Below, one piece after another: positions 1 through 11,292 of a stretch of DNA of 64,000 nt (positions are counted from its first letter, which is position 1; every line of letters begins with the position of its first letter). A program made the position numbers and the translations under genes. This DNA comes from an uncultured Nocardioides sp. (GTDB lineage Bacteria > Actinomycetota > Actinomycetes > Propionibacteriales > Nocardioidaceae): assembly GCF_947488515.1 (NCBI RefSeq), contig NZ_CANKZF010000002.1, positions 124,001-188,000 on the forward strand, read 5' to 3'. Under the pieces are notes generated by a model. It was not told the origin of the DNA, made no database searches, and worked only from the letters and a program-made list of their open reading frames with translations.

Positions 1-48
1 CCTCAGACATCGGCCGTTGCCGCCGTATCCAGGGACGAGGGGAGGGCG

Positions 49-2004
<1,956 letters not shown>

Positions 2005-2066
2005 GGCTCTCTCCTCGGGCGGGGCAGGTGCTGGGCGGGTGCTGATCAGGGATGGGGAACGAAGGA

Positions 2067-2112
2067 GGTGACCCCCTCGCCGAACCTACTCCGGCTCGGC
2101 GAGGGGGTCACC
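2067..2112 (-). terminator. Strong hairpin terminator after the symporter gene
   Basis: A perfect 17-bp inverted repeat (2067-2083 pairs with 2096-2112, 12-base loop) lies just past the symporter stop codon and before acs. There is no long U tract, as is common in high-GC actinobacteria. It probably limits readthrough from the permease operon into acs. Confidence 0.8.
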
Positions 2113-2125
2113 GGTGCTGCTGGCC

Positions 2126-3733
2126 TCAGTGCTGGACGGCCTGCTCGGCGCCGGCGCCGGTGAGGGCGCGGACCTCGAGCTCGGTGTAGCGGTCCTCGGC
2201 GTCCGGCTCACGCTTGGAGATCGTGCCGATGTAGCCGAGCAGGAAGCCCAGCGGGATCGAGACGATGCCCGGGTTGTTGAGCGGGAAGATCGCCCAGTCG
2301 GAGTCGGGGAACAGCGAGGTGGGGAGACCCGACACGACCGGCGAGAAGAGCACCAGCCCGACGGCCGAGACGAGGCCGCCGTAGATGCTCCACACGGCGC
2401 CGCGGGTGTTGAAGCGCCGCCAGAACATGTTGAAGATGATCGCCGGCAGGTTCGCCGACGCCGCGACCGCGAACGCGAGCGCCACCAGGAACGCGATGTT
2501 GAGGCGCTGGGCCGGGATCGACAGCGCGATGGCCACCGCGCCGATGACGAACGCGGCGATCCGGGCGACCCGCACCTCGTCCTTCTCGGTGATGGGCTGG
2601 TCCTTCTTGATGACGCCCTTGTAGAGGTCGTGCGCCACCGAGGAGGAGCTGGCCAGCGTCAGTCCGGCGACCACGGCGAGGATGGTCGCGAAGGCCACCG
2701 CCGCGATGAGCGCCAGCAGGACAGCGCCGCCCGTGGAGCCCTCGCCGCCACCGACGGCTTCGGCGAGGAGCGGTGACGCGAGGTTCTGGTTGCCCCCCTG
2801 CAGCGGGTCCACCTGGTCGCGGTCGAGCAGGGCCGCGGCACCGAAGCCGAGGACCAGCGTCATCAGGTAGAAGGCGCCGATCAGGCCGATGGCCCACAGC
2901 ACCGACTTCCGCGCGTCCTTCGCGGTCGGCACCGTGTAGAAGCGGATCAGGATGTGCGGCAGGCCCGCGGTGCCGAGCACCAGGGCGAGCCCGAGGGACA
3001 GGAAGTCGATCTTCGACGTCAGGCTCGCGCCGTACTGCAGACCGGGCTGCAGGAACGCCTCGCCCTTCCCGGAGTTCTCCGCGGCGGCGCCGAGGAGGGA
3101 GGACAGGTTGAAGTTGAACTCGACCAGCACCAGCACCACGATCAGCGCGGAGCCGATCATCAGCAGCACGGCCTTGACGATCTGGACGTAGGTCGTGCCC
3201 TTCATGCCGCCGACCACGACGTAGAAGATCATCAGCGCGCCGACGCCGATGATGGTGATGTTCTGGACCGCCTGGCTGTCCACGCCGAGGAGCAGCGCGA
3301 CGAGCGTGCCCGCGCCGACCATCTGGGCGAGGAGGTAGAAGATCGACACCACGACCGTCGAGACCGACGCCGCCGTGCGCACCGGGCGCTGGCTCATCCG
3401 GAACGCCAGCTGGTCGGCCATCGTGTAGCGGCCCGCGTTGCGCAGCATCTCGGCCACGAGCAGCAGCGCGACGAGCCACGCGACGAGGAAGCCGATGGAG
3501 TAGAGGAAGCCGTCGTAGCCGTAGACCGCGATGGCACCGGAGATGCCGAGGAACGACGCCGCCGACATGTAGTCGCCACCGATGGCGAGACCGTTCTGGA
3601 AGCCGGAGAACGACCGTCCGCCGGAGTAGAAGTCGGCGGCCGTCTTGGTCTGGCGGCTCGCCCAGAAGGTGATGCCGATCGTCAGGGCGACGACCGACAG
3701 GAACAGGAACGTGGTGAGCACCTGGGTGTCCAT
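2126..3733 (-). CDS. actP: Cation/acetate symporter (SSS family, ActP-type)
   Basis: A 535-residue polytopic membrane protein of the sodium:solute symporter family, with about 13 hydrophobic segments. The early segment GDYMSAASFLG (about residues 50-62) is typical of ActP/MctC acetate permeases, as is the N-terminal block with TAADFYSGGRSFSG. The ATG start at 3733 is chosen because its A is shared with the TGA of the upstream DUF485 gene, which indicates translational coupling. The longer open frame upstream is out of register with any plausible start. Likely imports acetate or short monocarboxylates with a cation to feed acs. A second, divergent paralogue lies at 33943-35457. Confidence 0.93.
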   Translation of the reverse strand: MDTQVLTTFLFLSVVALTIGITFWASRQTKTAADFYSGGRSFSGFQNGLAIGGDYMSAASFLGISGAIAVYGYDGFLYSIGFLVAWLVALLLVAEMLRNAGRYTMADQLAFRMSQRPVRTAASVSTVVVSIFYLLAQMVGAGTLVALLLGVDSQAVQNITIIGVGALMIFYVVVGGMKGTTYVQIVKAVLLMIGSALIVVLVLVEFNFNLSSLLGAAAENSGKGEAFLQPGLQYGASLTSKIDFLSLGLALVLGTAGLPHILIRFYTVPTAKDARKSVLWAIGLIGAFYLMTLVLGFGAAALLDRDQVDPLQGGNQNLASPLLAEAVGGGEGSTGGAVLLALIAAVAFATILAVVAGLTLASSSSVAHDLYKGVIKKDQPITEKDEVRVARIAAFVIGAVAIALSIPAQRLNIAFLVALAFAVAASANLPAIIFNMFWRRFNTRGAVWSIYGGLVSAVGLVLFSPVVSGLPTSLFPDSDWAIFPLNNPGIVSIPLGFLLGYIGTISKREPDAEDRYTELEVRALTGAGAEQAVQH

Positions 3734-4074
3734 CAGACGTCGTCTCCCTTGCGGTACTCCGCGTCGAGCTGGCGGGCCAGCGGGTCGAGCTTGGCGGAGG
3801 AGAAGCGGGCATACATCCAGGCGAGGCCGAACGTCGTCACGAACTGGAGGAGCCCGAAGATCAGCGCCACGTTGATGTGGCCCCAGACCTGCGTCGACAT
3901 GAAGTCGCCCGCCCAGCTGGAGCAGATGACGTACAGCAGGTACCAGGCCAGGAACGCGACCGTCGCCGGGAACACGAAGCCGCGGTAGCGGCGCCGCAGC
4001 TCGGTGAACTCGGGTGTCGCATGCAACCGGTCGTAGATGGGGTCGTGGCGCGCGGCCTGCTCTTGGTCTGTCAC
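3733..4074 (-). CDS. DUF485 membrane protein, partner of acetate symporter
   Basis: A 113-residue protein with two predicted membrane segments (around FPATVAFLAWYLLYVIC and VALIFGLLQFVTTFGLAW). DUF485 (YjcH-like) proteins are routinely encoded directly before ActP-type symporters. The GTG start (VTDQEQ) is preferred over the upstream ATG because it has GGAAGGA about 8 bases before it. The stop overlaps the symporter start by one base. The biochemical role in the family is unsettled; a stabilising or accessory role for the permease is inference. Confidence 0.85.
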   Translation of the reverse strand: MTDQEQAARHDPIYDRLHATPEFTELRRRYRGFVFPATVAFLAWYLLYVICSSWAGDFMSTQVWGHINVALIFGLLQFVTTFGLAWMYARFSSAKLDPLARQLDAEYRKGDDV

Positions 4075-4110
4075 GGATCGGGTCCTTCCGAGCGCGGGGT
4101 GGCCACGGGG

Positions 4111-4126
4111 TGTGACCGCCGTCACC
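4111..4126. promoter_or_regulatory. CRP-like operator upstream of the acetate permease operon
   Basis: TGTGA-CCGCCG-TCACC at 4111-4126 matches the TGTGA-N6-TCACA consensus of the CRP/Crp family except for the last base. Its centre is about 44 bases upstream of the GTG start of the DUF485 gene. Control of acetate uptake by CRP is well known in enterobacteria; its use here is inferred from the motif only. Confidence 0.5.
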
Positions 4127-4241
4127 GTGGCACCGGTCACTCGCCACGCGGGAGGGGTGCGCGTCGAGGCGTCGGTCGATGGGCGTCGTCCGTCGCCCAG
4201 CGGTCGGTGTCGTACGACGAGCGGTCAGCGCGTCGGTCGGG

Positions 4242-5165
4242 TCAGGCGCTGAGCTCGGCCCAGGCGACCTTGCCGCCGACCGTGGAGTCACAGCCCGTGC
4301 GGCGCGAGAGGACCGAGACGATGGCCATGCCGCGGCCGTCCTGGTCGCCCGGCTCGGCGCGGTGGTAGCGCGGCCAGGTCCTGGACCCGTCCTCCACCGA
4401 CACCCGCACGACGTCGCCGGTCCGCACCAGCGAGGTCCGGAACGGCGAGCTGGCGTGGGTGACCGCGTTGGTCGCGAGCTCGGACGTGATGAGGACGGCA
4501 TCGCTGACGAGGTGGTCGAGTCCCCACCCGGCGAGCGCGTCACGCACGAAGCCGCGGACAGAGCTGACCGCCGCGGGGACGGGCAGGTACACGCTGGAGC
4601 GGACGGCGTCCCCGTCCGCTGGGGCTCCGCTGGAGCCGGGGAGCTGCCCGGCCAGGCTGACGTGGTCGTGGAGCCCGCACATCCGGGCGACGTCGCCGAG
4701 CTCGGCCTCGGCGAGGACCGATCCGGGATAGGCGCACAGCAACCGGACCGGATGCCGGGCGATCACGCCGTTCCACAGCGACTCCAGCTCGAGGGCGGCC
4801 GCCACCTCGCCGCGCTCCCAGAGCATGGCGACCATCTCCCCGAACGCGCTCACCCCGGGTCCGCCGGTCGGCACCACGGAGGCGACGAAGCTTGCGAACA
4901 GGCCGGGGTCGGGGCGCCCGTCCACCAGGAAGCGAGCCATCGACTCGTCGGCGTCGAGCGTGGTCAGGGCGCCGTCCCGGCGCGCCCGAGCGACGTCGAC
5001 CGCACGCGTGACGAGAAGCGCGTCCACCGCGTGGCGGAGCGCCGGGCGGCTGATGGTGACGACGGGGACGCCTTCGTCCAGCGACGTCGCCACGAAGTCG
5101 GCCACGCGTGCGACCAATGAGGTCGCGTCCGCATAGGCCGCGACCTCGTGCTCTCGGTCGGTCAT
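4242..5165 (-). CDS. MEDS-domain protein with anti-sigma-type ATPase domain
   Basis: 307 residues. The N-terminal half resembles a MEDS (DcmR-type sensory) domain, with VARVADFVATSLDEGVPVVT near the start. The C-terminal third is a GHKL ATPase of the RsbW/anti-sigma type: an N-box VLITSELATNAVTHA around residue 222 and a G-box GRGMAIVSVLSRRTG near the end. There is no HisKA dimerisation region, so a partner-switching kinase is more likely than a classical sensor kinase. The ATG at 5165 follows GGGGAGAGG at good spacing; upstream sequence in the same frame lacks protein character. It stands alone, divergent from narK. The same architecture recurs at 15405-16331. Confidence 0.85.
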   Translation of the reverse strand: MTDREHEVAAYADATSLVARVADFVATSLDEGVPVVTISRPALRHAVDALLVTRAVDVARARRDGALTTLDADESMARFLVDGRPDPGLFASFVASVVPTGGPGVSAFGEMVAMLWERGEVAAALELESLWNGVIARHPVRLLCAYPGSVLAEAELGDVARMCGLHDHVSLAGQLPGSSGAPADGDAVRSSVYLPVPAAVSSVRGFVRDALAGWGLDHLVSDAVLITSELATNAVTHASSPFRTSLVRTGDVVRVSVEDGSRTWPRYHRAEPGDQDGRGMAIVSVLSRRTGCDSTVGGKVAWAELSA

Positions 5166-5386
5166 CGAGCAGAACCTCTCCCCAACACCGAGCCGAGCCC
5201 TCGGTCCCACGTCTGTCCTTGTTCCCTCTGGGATTGTGCACCCTTCGACCGCGTGCGGGAAGGGACCAACGGTCCAGTCCTCGACGTGCGTGGACCCGGC
5301 GGTGTGTGAGGTCGTGAGGAGAAGTTGACGACTCCGCCACCGGAGCAGCAGGTCGGGTGACACACCGGGAGCCGACGCTCGTCGGC

Positions 5387-6853
5387 ATGAGCACCCCCAC
5401 GCCCCGTCGCACGCGTCGCTGGATCGAGGACTGGCGCCCGGAGGACGCCGACTTCTGGGAGGGAGGCGGACGCGCGGTCGCCCGCCGCAACCTGGTGTGG
5501 TCGATCTTCGCTGAGCACGTCGGCTTCTCGGTCTGGCTGATCTGGAGCGTCTCGTCGGCGTTCCTGCTCGCGCAGGGCTTCGCGTTCACCCCGCAGCAGC
5601 TGTTCCTGCTCGTCGCGCTCCCCAACCTCGTCGGCTCGCTGCTGCGGCTGCCTTACACGTTCGCGGTGCCGAAGTTCGGCGGTCGCAACTGGACGATCGT
5701 CAGCGCCGCGATGCTGCTGGTCCCGACGCTGCTGTTCGCGTACGCCGTGCAGGACCCGACGACGCCCTACTGGGCGTTCTGCCTGATCGCCGCGACCGCG
5801 GGCGTCGGCGGCGGCAACTTCGCCTCGTCGATGGCCAACATCAACTTCTTCTACCCCTCCGACCGGAAGGGCGCGGCGCTCGGGCTCAACGCGGCCGGCG
5901 GCAACCTCGGGGTCTCGCTGATCCAGCTGCTGCTCCCCGTGATGGTCGGCGGTGCCGGCATCTTCGGGCTCGTGCAGGCGTCCGGCGGCGGCATCCACCT
6001 CGAGCGGGCGGCGTACGCCTATGCGGGCCTGGCGCTGCTGGCGACGGCCGCCGCGTGGCTCTGGATGGACAACCTCGCCACCGTGACGTCGTCACCGCGC
6101 GAGCAGATGCAGGTCGTGAAGCAGCGTCGGACGTGGCAGCTGTCGCTGCTCTACATCGGCACGTTCGGCTCGTTCATCGGCTACTCGGCTGCGATGCCGC
6201 TGCTGATCAGGCTCAACTTCTGGGTGCCGGAGCCTGCCCCGCTCGGCACCGGCATCTACTTCGCGTTCTACGCCTTCCTCGGCGCCGGTGTCGGCTCGCT
6301 CACCCGACCGCTGGGCGGGTGGCTGGCCGACCGCTGGGGCGGTGCGCGGGTGACCCTGGCGTCGTTCGTCGCGATGGTCGTCTTCACCCTCGGCGTGCTG
6401 TGGACGGTCAACCAGCTCACCCCCAACCCGGGCGCCGACCCGGCCGTGGCGAGCGCCAACGCCGCCTGGTTCCCGCTGTTCCTCGGCTTCTTCCTCTGCA
6501 TCTTCGCCGCCACCGGCGTCGGCAACGGCTCGGTCTACAAGATGATCCCCGCCCTCTGGAAGGCCTCGGCGGAGCGCGAGACCGCGCCGGGCACGCCGGA
6601 GCGGGCGGCCGCCCTCACCTCGGCCACCCGGCAGTCGTCCTCCGCGCTCGGCGTGATCGGCGCGGTCGGTGCCGTGGGCGGCTTCCTCGTCCCGCTCGCC
6701 TTCGCCGCCCCCTGGGTCGGCGACCCGCTGACCGCGACGCGTGCCGCCTTCACGGTCTTCACCGCCTACTACCTCGGCTGCGCCGCACTCACCTGGGCGC
6801 TCTACCTGCGGCGGCCGGTGCGGGCCCACGGGCTCGCGGCCGCGGAGATCTGA
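5387..6853 (+). CDS. narK: Nitrate/nitrite transporter (MFS, NarK-type)
   Basis: A 488-residue major facilitator protein with about 12 membrane segments. The family signature region GVGGGNFASSMANINFFYP and the block GLNAAGGNLGVS are characteristic of NarK/NasA nitrate-nitrite porters. The ATG at 5387 (MSTPTPRR) is taken as start; a GTG at 5357 would add ten residues. It is followed 10 bases later by the nitrate reductase gene, so import and reduction are probably co-transcribed. Confidence 0.93.
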   Translation: MSTPTPRRTRRWIEDWRPEDADFWEGGGRAVARRNLVWSIFAEHVGFSVWLIWSVSSAFLLAQGFAFTPQQLFLLVALPNLVGSLLRLPYTFAVPKFGGRNWTIVSAAMLLVPTLLFAYAVQDPTTPYWAFCLIAATAGVGGGNFASSMANINFFYPSDRKGAALGLNAAGGNLGVSLIQLLLPVMVGGAGIFGLVQASGGGIHLERAAYAYAGLALLATAAAWLWMDNLATVTSSPREQMQVVKQRRTWQLSLLYIGTFGSFIGYSAAMPLLIRLNFWVPEPAPLGTGIYFAFYAFLGAGVGSLTRPLGGWLADRWGGARVTLASFVAMVVFTLGVLWTVNQLTPNPGADPAVASANAAWFPLFLGFFLCIFAATGVGNGSVYKMIPALWKASAERETAPGTPERAAALTSATRQSSSALGVIGAVGAVGGFLVPLAFAAPWVGDPLTATRAAFTVFTAYYLGCAALTWALYLRRPVRAHGLAAAEI

Positions 6854-6863
6854 CGGTGATCCG

Positions 6864-8921
6864 ATGACGGCGACGCAGACCCAGACCGAGACCGGGACCA
6901 CGACACAGACCCACTGCCCCTACTGCTCCCTCCAGTGCGGGATGAGGCTGGCCGGCCGCCGGACGCCCGAGGTGTCGGCGTGGGAGGAGTTCCCCGTCAA
7001 CCGCGGGGCGCTGTGCCGCAAGGGGTGGGCCGCGGCCGGGCTGTACGGCGGTCGCGAGCGGCTCACGTCGCCACTGGTGCGCGACCGGGAGACCGGCGAG
7101 TGGTCGGCCGTCTCGTGGGACGACGCCCTGGACCGGGTCGCCGCCGCGATCCGCGCCGCCCAGGCGGCGGGCGGGCCGGACAAGGTCGCGGTCTTCGGCG
7201 GCGGAGGGCTCACCAACGAGAAGGCCTACTCCCTCGGCAAGTTCGCCCGGGTCGCGCTCGGCACCTCGCAGATCGACTACAACGGCCGCTGGTGCATGAG
7301 CTCGGCCGCCTCGGCCGGGATCCGCGCGTTCGGCCTCGACCGCGGGCTGCCGTTCCCGCTCGCGGACGTCGAGGAGACCGACGTGCTGGTGCTCGTGGGC
7401 TCCAACCTCGTCGAGACGATGCCGCCGGCCGCCCGCCACCTCGACCGGCTGCGCGAGCGGGGCGGCAAGGTCGTCGTCATCGACCCTCGGCGTACCCCGA
7501 CCGCGGACCGTGCCGACCTCCACCTCCAGCCGGTGCCGGGCACCGACCTCGCGCTCGCGCTGGGGGTGCTGCACCTGCTCGTCGCCGCCGGCGCGGTCGA
7601 CACGTCGTACCTCGCCGAGCGCACCACCGGGTGGGAGGACGTGCGCGACTCGGTCGCCTCCTGGTGGCCCGAGCGCGTCGAGCGGGTCACCGGGATCGAC
7701 GCGCACGAGGTGCGGGCACTGGCGGCCATGCTCGCGGGCCCTCGCGTCATGGTGCTCACCGCGCGCGGGGCGGAGCAGCACTCGACCGGATCGGACACCG
7801 TGCTGGCGTGGATCAACGTCGCCCTCGCGCTGGGCATGGTGGGCCAGCGCGGTGCGGGCTACGGCTGCCTGACGGGCCAGGGCAACGGTCAGGGCGGGCG
7901 CGAGCACGGGCAGAAGGCCGACCAGCTGCCCGGCTACCGGCGCATCGACGACCCCGCGGCGCGCGCGCACGTGGCCGGCGTGTGGGGCGTCGACCCCGAC
8001 GCGCTGCCCGGCCCCGGGCGGTCGGCGTACGAGCTCCTCGACGCGCTCGGCACGCCGGACGGGCCGTCCGCACTGCTGGTCCTCGGCTCCAACATCGTCG
8101 TCAGCGCACCGCGCGCGACCCACGTGACCTCGCGGCTGGAGGCGCTGGACCTGCTCGTGGTGTGCGACGTCGTGATGTCGGAGACCGCGGCGCTGGCCGA
8201 CGTCGTGCTGCCGGTGACGCAGTGGGCCGAGGAGACCGGGACGATGACCAACCTCGAGGGTCGGGTGGTCCTGCGGCAACGCGCCATCACGCCGCCGTCG
8301 GGCGTGCGCTCGGACCTGGAGGTGCTCGCGGGACTGGCCGAGCGGCTCGGCTCGGCGGCGTCGTTCCCGACCGACCCGGAGGAGGTCTTCGCCGAGCTCG
8401 GCCGGGCGTCGGCGGGCGGCCCGGCCGACTACTCGGCGATCACCTACGACCGGATCCGTGACGAGAAGGGCGTCTTCTGGGGCGGGGAGCGGCTGTTTGC
8501 CGAGTCCTTCGCGCACGCCGACGGCCGGGCCCGGATGTACGCCGTCGAGCACCGCGGAGCGGCCGAGCAGCCGTGCGCGGACTACCCGATCCACCTCACC
8601 ACCGGACGCGTGCTCGCGCAGTACCAGTCCGGCGCCCAGACCCGCCGCGTCCGCTCGCTGCCGGATGATGGCCCGTTCGTCGAGATGCACCCGCTGCTCG
8701 CCGGACGCCTCGGAGTCGGGCAGGGCGACGCGGTGCGCGTGGCGACCCGGCGTGGCGAGATGACCGCCCCCGCGAAGGTGGTGCCGACGATCCGGCCCGA
8801 CACCGTCTTCGTGCCGTTCCACTGGGTGGGGGCCAACCGGCTCACCAACGACGCCCTCGACCCGGCCTCCCGGATGCCGGAGTTCAAGGTGTGCGCCGCC
8901 TCGGTGGTCGCCCATGCCTGA
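6864..8921 (+). CDS. nasA: Assimilatory nitrate reductase, molybdopterin catalytic subunit
   Basis: A 685-residue member of the DMSO-reductase/molybdopterin oxidoreductase family that reduces nitrate to nitrite in the cytosol. The N-terminus carries the [4Fe-4S] ligands HCPYCSLQCG followed by GALCRKGW. No Tat leader is present, which fits an assimilatory enzyme. The C-terminal molydopterin dinucleotide-binding domain ends at FKVCAASVVAHA. The enzyme lacks a fused BFD or flavin module; the next gene, overlapping by 8 bases, supplies one. The start MTATQTQ was chosen because the longer frame upstream lies inside narK. Confidence 0.94.
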   Translation: MTATQTQTETGTTTQTHCPYCSLQCGMRLAGRRTPEVSAWEEFPVNRGALCRKGWAAAGLYGGRERLTSPLVRDRETGEWSAVSWDDALDRVAAAIRAAQAAGGPDKVAVFGGGGLTNEKAYSLGKFARVALGTSQIDYNGRWCMSSAASAGIRAFGLDRGLPFPLADVEETDVLVLVGSNLVETMPPAARHLDRLRERGGKVVVIDPRRTPTADRADLHLQPVPGTDLALALGVLHLLVAAGAVDTSYLAERTTGWEDVRDSVASWWPERVERVTGIDAHEVRALAAMLAGPRVMVLTARGAEQHSTGSDTVLAWINVALALGMVGQRGAGYGCLTGQGNGQGGREHGQKADQLPGYRRIDDPAARAHVAGVWGVDPDALPGPGRSAYELLDALGTPDGPSALLVLGSNIVVSAPRATHVTSRLEALDLLVVCDVVMSETAALADVVLPVTQWAEETGTMTNLEGRVVLRQRAITPPSGVRSDLEVLAGLAERLGSAASFPTDPEEVFAELGRASAGGPADYSAITYDRIRDEKGVFWGGERLFAESFAHADGRARMYAVEHRGAAEQPCADYPIHLTTGRVLAQYQSGAQTRRVRSLPDDGPFVEMHPLLAGRLGVGQGDAVRVATRRGEMTAPAKVVPTIRPDTVFVPFHWVGANRLTNDALDPASRMPEFKVCAASVVAHA

Positions 8922-10341
8922 GCGGCCCCAGCGGATCGTGGTCGTCGGCGGCGGGATGGCTGCCGTCCGGCTGAGCGAGCACCTCGCCGGGGACGACCGG
9001 TTCGCCGTCACGGTCCTCGCCGACGAGGCCAGCCCGCCGTACAACCGCATCCTGCTGTCGGCGGTGCTCGAGGGGACCCATGCGGCCGACGCGCTGACCC
9101 TGCGGTCCGCGGAGTGGTACGCCGAGCACGGCATCGACCTGCGCCTCGGAGCCCGCGTGCTCGAGGTCGACCGGGAGGCCCGCGAGGTCGTGCTCGTCGA
9201 CGGGCAGCGGGTCGGTTTCGACCGGCTCGTCCTGGCCTGCGGCTCGATCCCCACGCTGCCGCCGATCCGCGGGCTGGTCCGCCGCGACGGCACCCTCGAT
9301 CCGCGCGTCCACGCGTTCCGCTCCCTCGACGACTGCCGCCGGCTGGACGAGGCCACGCGCATGCTGGTCGAGGCGGAGCGGGGCCGTGCCACGAGACCCC
9401 GGGCCGTCGTCGTCGGCGGCGGGCTGCTCGGCCTGCAGGTCGCGCGGGCACTGGCGGTGCGCGGGCTGCTCACCGAGGTCGTCGAGGGCGCCGACCACCT
9501 CCTCGCGAGCCAGGTCGGCTCCGGTGCGGGGGCCGTCCTCGCCCGGGACCTGCGACGGCTCGGGTCCGAGGTCTACACCGGCGCCCGCGCCGTCCGGCTC
9601 ACCGGCGACGGGCTGCAGCTCGACAACGGCTACGTCCTGCCCAGCGACCTCGTCGTCCTCGCCGCCGGCGGCCGGCCGTCGACGGCGCTCGCCCGCCGCG
9701 CCGGGCTGATGGTCCGCCGCGGGGTGGTCGTCGACCACACCCTCATTAGCGTCACCGACGACCGGGTGCACGCCATCGGCGACTGCGCCGAGCACCGTCG
9801 TCGTACGACCGGCTTCGTCCCACCCGCGTGGGAGCAGGCCGAGGTGCTCGCCCGGGTCATGCGCGGCGAGGAGGCGACGTACGACGGCAGCCGGAGCGTC
9901 GCGCGCCTGCGCGCCACCGGCCTCGACGTCGCCGTGCTCGGCGACCCCGAGCGCGCGGAGGGCGAGGTCGTGGAGGTGACCAACCCGCTCGCCGGCTCGC
10001 ACCGCCGCCTCGTGGTGCACGGGGGGCGGATCGTCGCCGCGGCGCTCGTCGGCGACCTGTCCCGCGTCGGGCTCATCACCCAGCTCTACGACCGCGGGAC
10101 CCTGCTCGGCCCCGACGAGCCCGGTCAGCTGCTCCTGCCCGAGGCGGCGGACGCCCCGGCGCCGCTGCCCGACGAGGCGGAGGTCTGCGCGTGCGCCGGC
10201 GTGACCGCGGGCGAGGTCCGGGCCTGCGGGTCGGTGGGAGAGTGCGTCGACCGGACCCGGGCCACGACCGGGTGCGGCGGGTGCGCGGACGGCGTACGCC
10301 GCCTCGTCGAGGGCAGCCCGACGCCGGTCGCGGTCGGCTGA
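8914..10341 (+). CDS. FAD/NAD(P)-dependent reductase with BFD-like [2Fe-2S] domain, electron donor to nitrate reductase
   Basis: 475 residues. Opens with a dinucleotide-binding motif (VVVGGGMAAVRLSEHL), has a second Rossmann motif VVVGGGLLGLQVARAL near residue 170, and a C-terminal FAD motif VHAIGDCAEH. The last 60 residues hold a BFD-like cluster site (CACAGVT ... GCGGCADGV). This resembles the N-terminal half of NirB and the NasB/NasC electron-transfer subunits of assimilatory nitrate reductases. It probably passes electrons from NAD(P)H to NasA. The start overlaps the NasA stop by 8 bases, indicating coupled translation. Confidence 0.88.
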   Translation: MPERPQRIVVVGGGMAAVRLSEHLAGDDRFAVTVLADEASPPYNRILLSAVLEGTHAADALTLRSAEWYAEHGIDLRLGARVLEVDREAREVVLVDGQRVGFDRLVLACGSIPTLPPIRGLVRRDGTLDPRVHAFRSLDDCRRLDEATRMLVEAERGRATRPRAVVVGGGLLGLQVARALAVRGLLTEVVEGADHLLASQVGSGAGAVLARDLRRLGSEVYTGARAVRLTGDGLQLDNGYVLPSDLVVLAAGGRPSTALARRAGLMVRRGVVVDHTLISVTDDRVHAIGDCAEHRRRTTGFVPPAWEQAEVLARVMRGEEATYDGSRSVARLRATGLDVAVLGDPERAEGEVVEVTNPLAGSHRRLVVHGGRIVAAALVGDLSRVGLITQLYDRGTLLGPDEPGQLLLPEAADAPAPLPDEAEVCACAGVTAGEVRACGSVGECVDRTRATTGCGGCADGVRRLVEGSPTPVAVG

Positions 10342-10393
10342 CAACTTCCCCGCACGTCGCGGCGTCCCACCGGGGTACCGGAGGAGGATGCAG

Positions 10394-10888
10394 GTGAGCA
10401 GACGGGTCCTGGCTGGCGTGGCCGCGCTCGTCGTCGGCTTCCTCGGCGGCATGCAGCTGCACCAGGTGGTGGCGTCGGGCGACGGGCCGCGGCCGATGGT
10501 CCGCGCGATCGACCCGAGCGCGCACCGCGACGACGAGGTGGTCTTCGAGGACTGTCCCCACGCCGTGACGGCGCCGCCCTACCCGGTCAACGAGAACGGC
10601 ATGTCCTACGGCTCCGGCGCCGCCATCGACGGGGACGACCCGGGGCCGGACCTGATCGCCGCCTACGGCACCAACGGGAGGTGCGGCTTCGTCCGCGCCT
10701 CCGACCGGCAGCAGGACCTGCCGCGCAGCCCGGAGGAGGCATTGGCCTACATGGCCGACGTCGACCCCGACGGCCGGGACATCCCGCTCTACGCCCAGGA
10801 CGGCGTCACCGTCATCGGCCGCTTCCACATCGGCCCGAGCAGGGGCTTGACCTCAGGTGCACCCGAGGCCCCACGATCGACCTCATGA
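10394..10888 (+). CDS. Hypothetical membrane-anchored or exported protein
   Basis: About 164 residues, unrecognised. A single N-terminal hydrophobic stretch (VLAGVAALVVGFLGGM) looks like a signal anchor. The rest is hydrophilic and acidic with a few cysteines (FEDCPHAV, NGRCGFV). The GTG at 10394 is favoured because GGAGGAGG sits 6 bases before it; an ATG six bases earlier lies too close to that site. The stop overlaps the ATG of the next gene (ATGA). Confidence 0.6.
   Translation: MSRRVLAGVAALVVGFLGGMQLHQVVASGDGPRPMVRAIDPSAHRDDEVVFEDCPHAVTAPPYPVNENGMSYGSGAAIDGDDPGPDLIAAYGTNGRCGFVRASDRQQDLPRSPEEALAYMADVDPDGRDIPLYAQDGVTVIGRFHIGPSRGLTSGAPEAPRSTS
10847..10877 (+). promoter_or_regulatory. Candidate SoxR/MerR-type promoter of the VOC gene
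   Basis: A -35-like TTGACC (10847-10852), a 19-base spacer and a -10-like CACGAT (10872-10877) precede the ATG at 10885 by 7 bases. The near-palindrome CCTCAGGTGCACCCGAGG (10851-10868, one mispaired position) sits where SoxR binds, starting at the fifth base of the -35. It agrees with the remembered E. coli soxS box at 13 of 18 positions. A 19-base spacer is diagnostic of MerR-family activation. soxR itself lies 1.3 kb downstream. Confidence 0.5.
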
Positions 10889-11292
10889 CCGATGCGATCG
10901 CCGTCCAGGAGCTCCGGATCACCCTGACCGTCGACGACTTCGACGCTGCCGTACGCCTCTACCGCGACGCGCTCGGCCTGCCCGAGGTGGCCGACTGGAG
11001 CAGCGACCAGGGGCGGGTGCTGCTGCTCGACGCCGGCCGGGCGACGCTCGAGCTCTTCGACGAGGCGCAGGCCGCGATGGTCGACGACCTCGAGGTGGGG
11101 GAGCGGGTCTCGGGCAAGGTCCGCCTGGCCCTCCGGGTCCCGGACGCCGACGGCGCTGCCTCGACGCTCGTGGCCGCCGGCGCAACGGCCGTCGCCCCCG
11201 CCGTGGACACCCCGTGGGGCGACCGCAACGTCCGCGTCGCCGCCCCCGACGGCATGCAGCTGACGCTGTTCACGCTGTCGGGGGAGTCCTGA
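10885..11292 (+). CDS. VOC/glyoxalase-fold protein
   Basis: 135 residues with the paired beta-alpha-beta-beta-beta pattern of the vicinal oxygen chelate family, opening ELRITLTVDDFDAAVRLYRDALGLPE. Such proteins include glyoxalases, dioxygenases and resistance proteins; the substrate cannot be read from sequence. The start shares ATGA with the preceding stop but also lies 7 bases from a SoxR-type promoter, so it may be made from its own leaderless transcript during redox stress. It converges with the GNAT gene and overlaps its 3' end by 23 bases. Confidence 0.8.
   Translation: MTDAIAVQELRITLTVDDFDAAVRLYRDALGLPEVADWSSDQGRVLLLDAGRATLELFDEAQAAMVDDLEVGERVSGKVRLALRVPDADGAASTLVAAGATAVAPAVDTPWGDRNVRVAAPDGMQLTLFTLSGES

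Noticed and set aside
2126..4543. Apparent 805-residue fusion of the symporter with upstream sequence
   Set aside because: Residues before the MDTQVL start are shadow sequence of the DUF485 gene and of the MEDS gene. The ATG at 3733 is coupled to the DUF485 stop.
5357..5386. Upstream GTG as narK start
   Set aside because: It would add MTHREPTLVG, with no support, and moves the start closer to the divergent gene. The ATG at 5387 gives the usual length.
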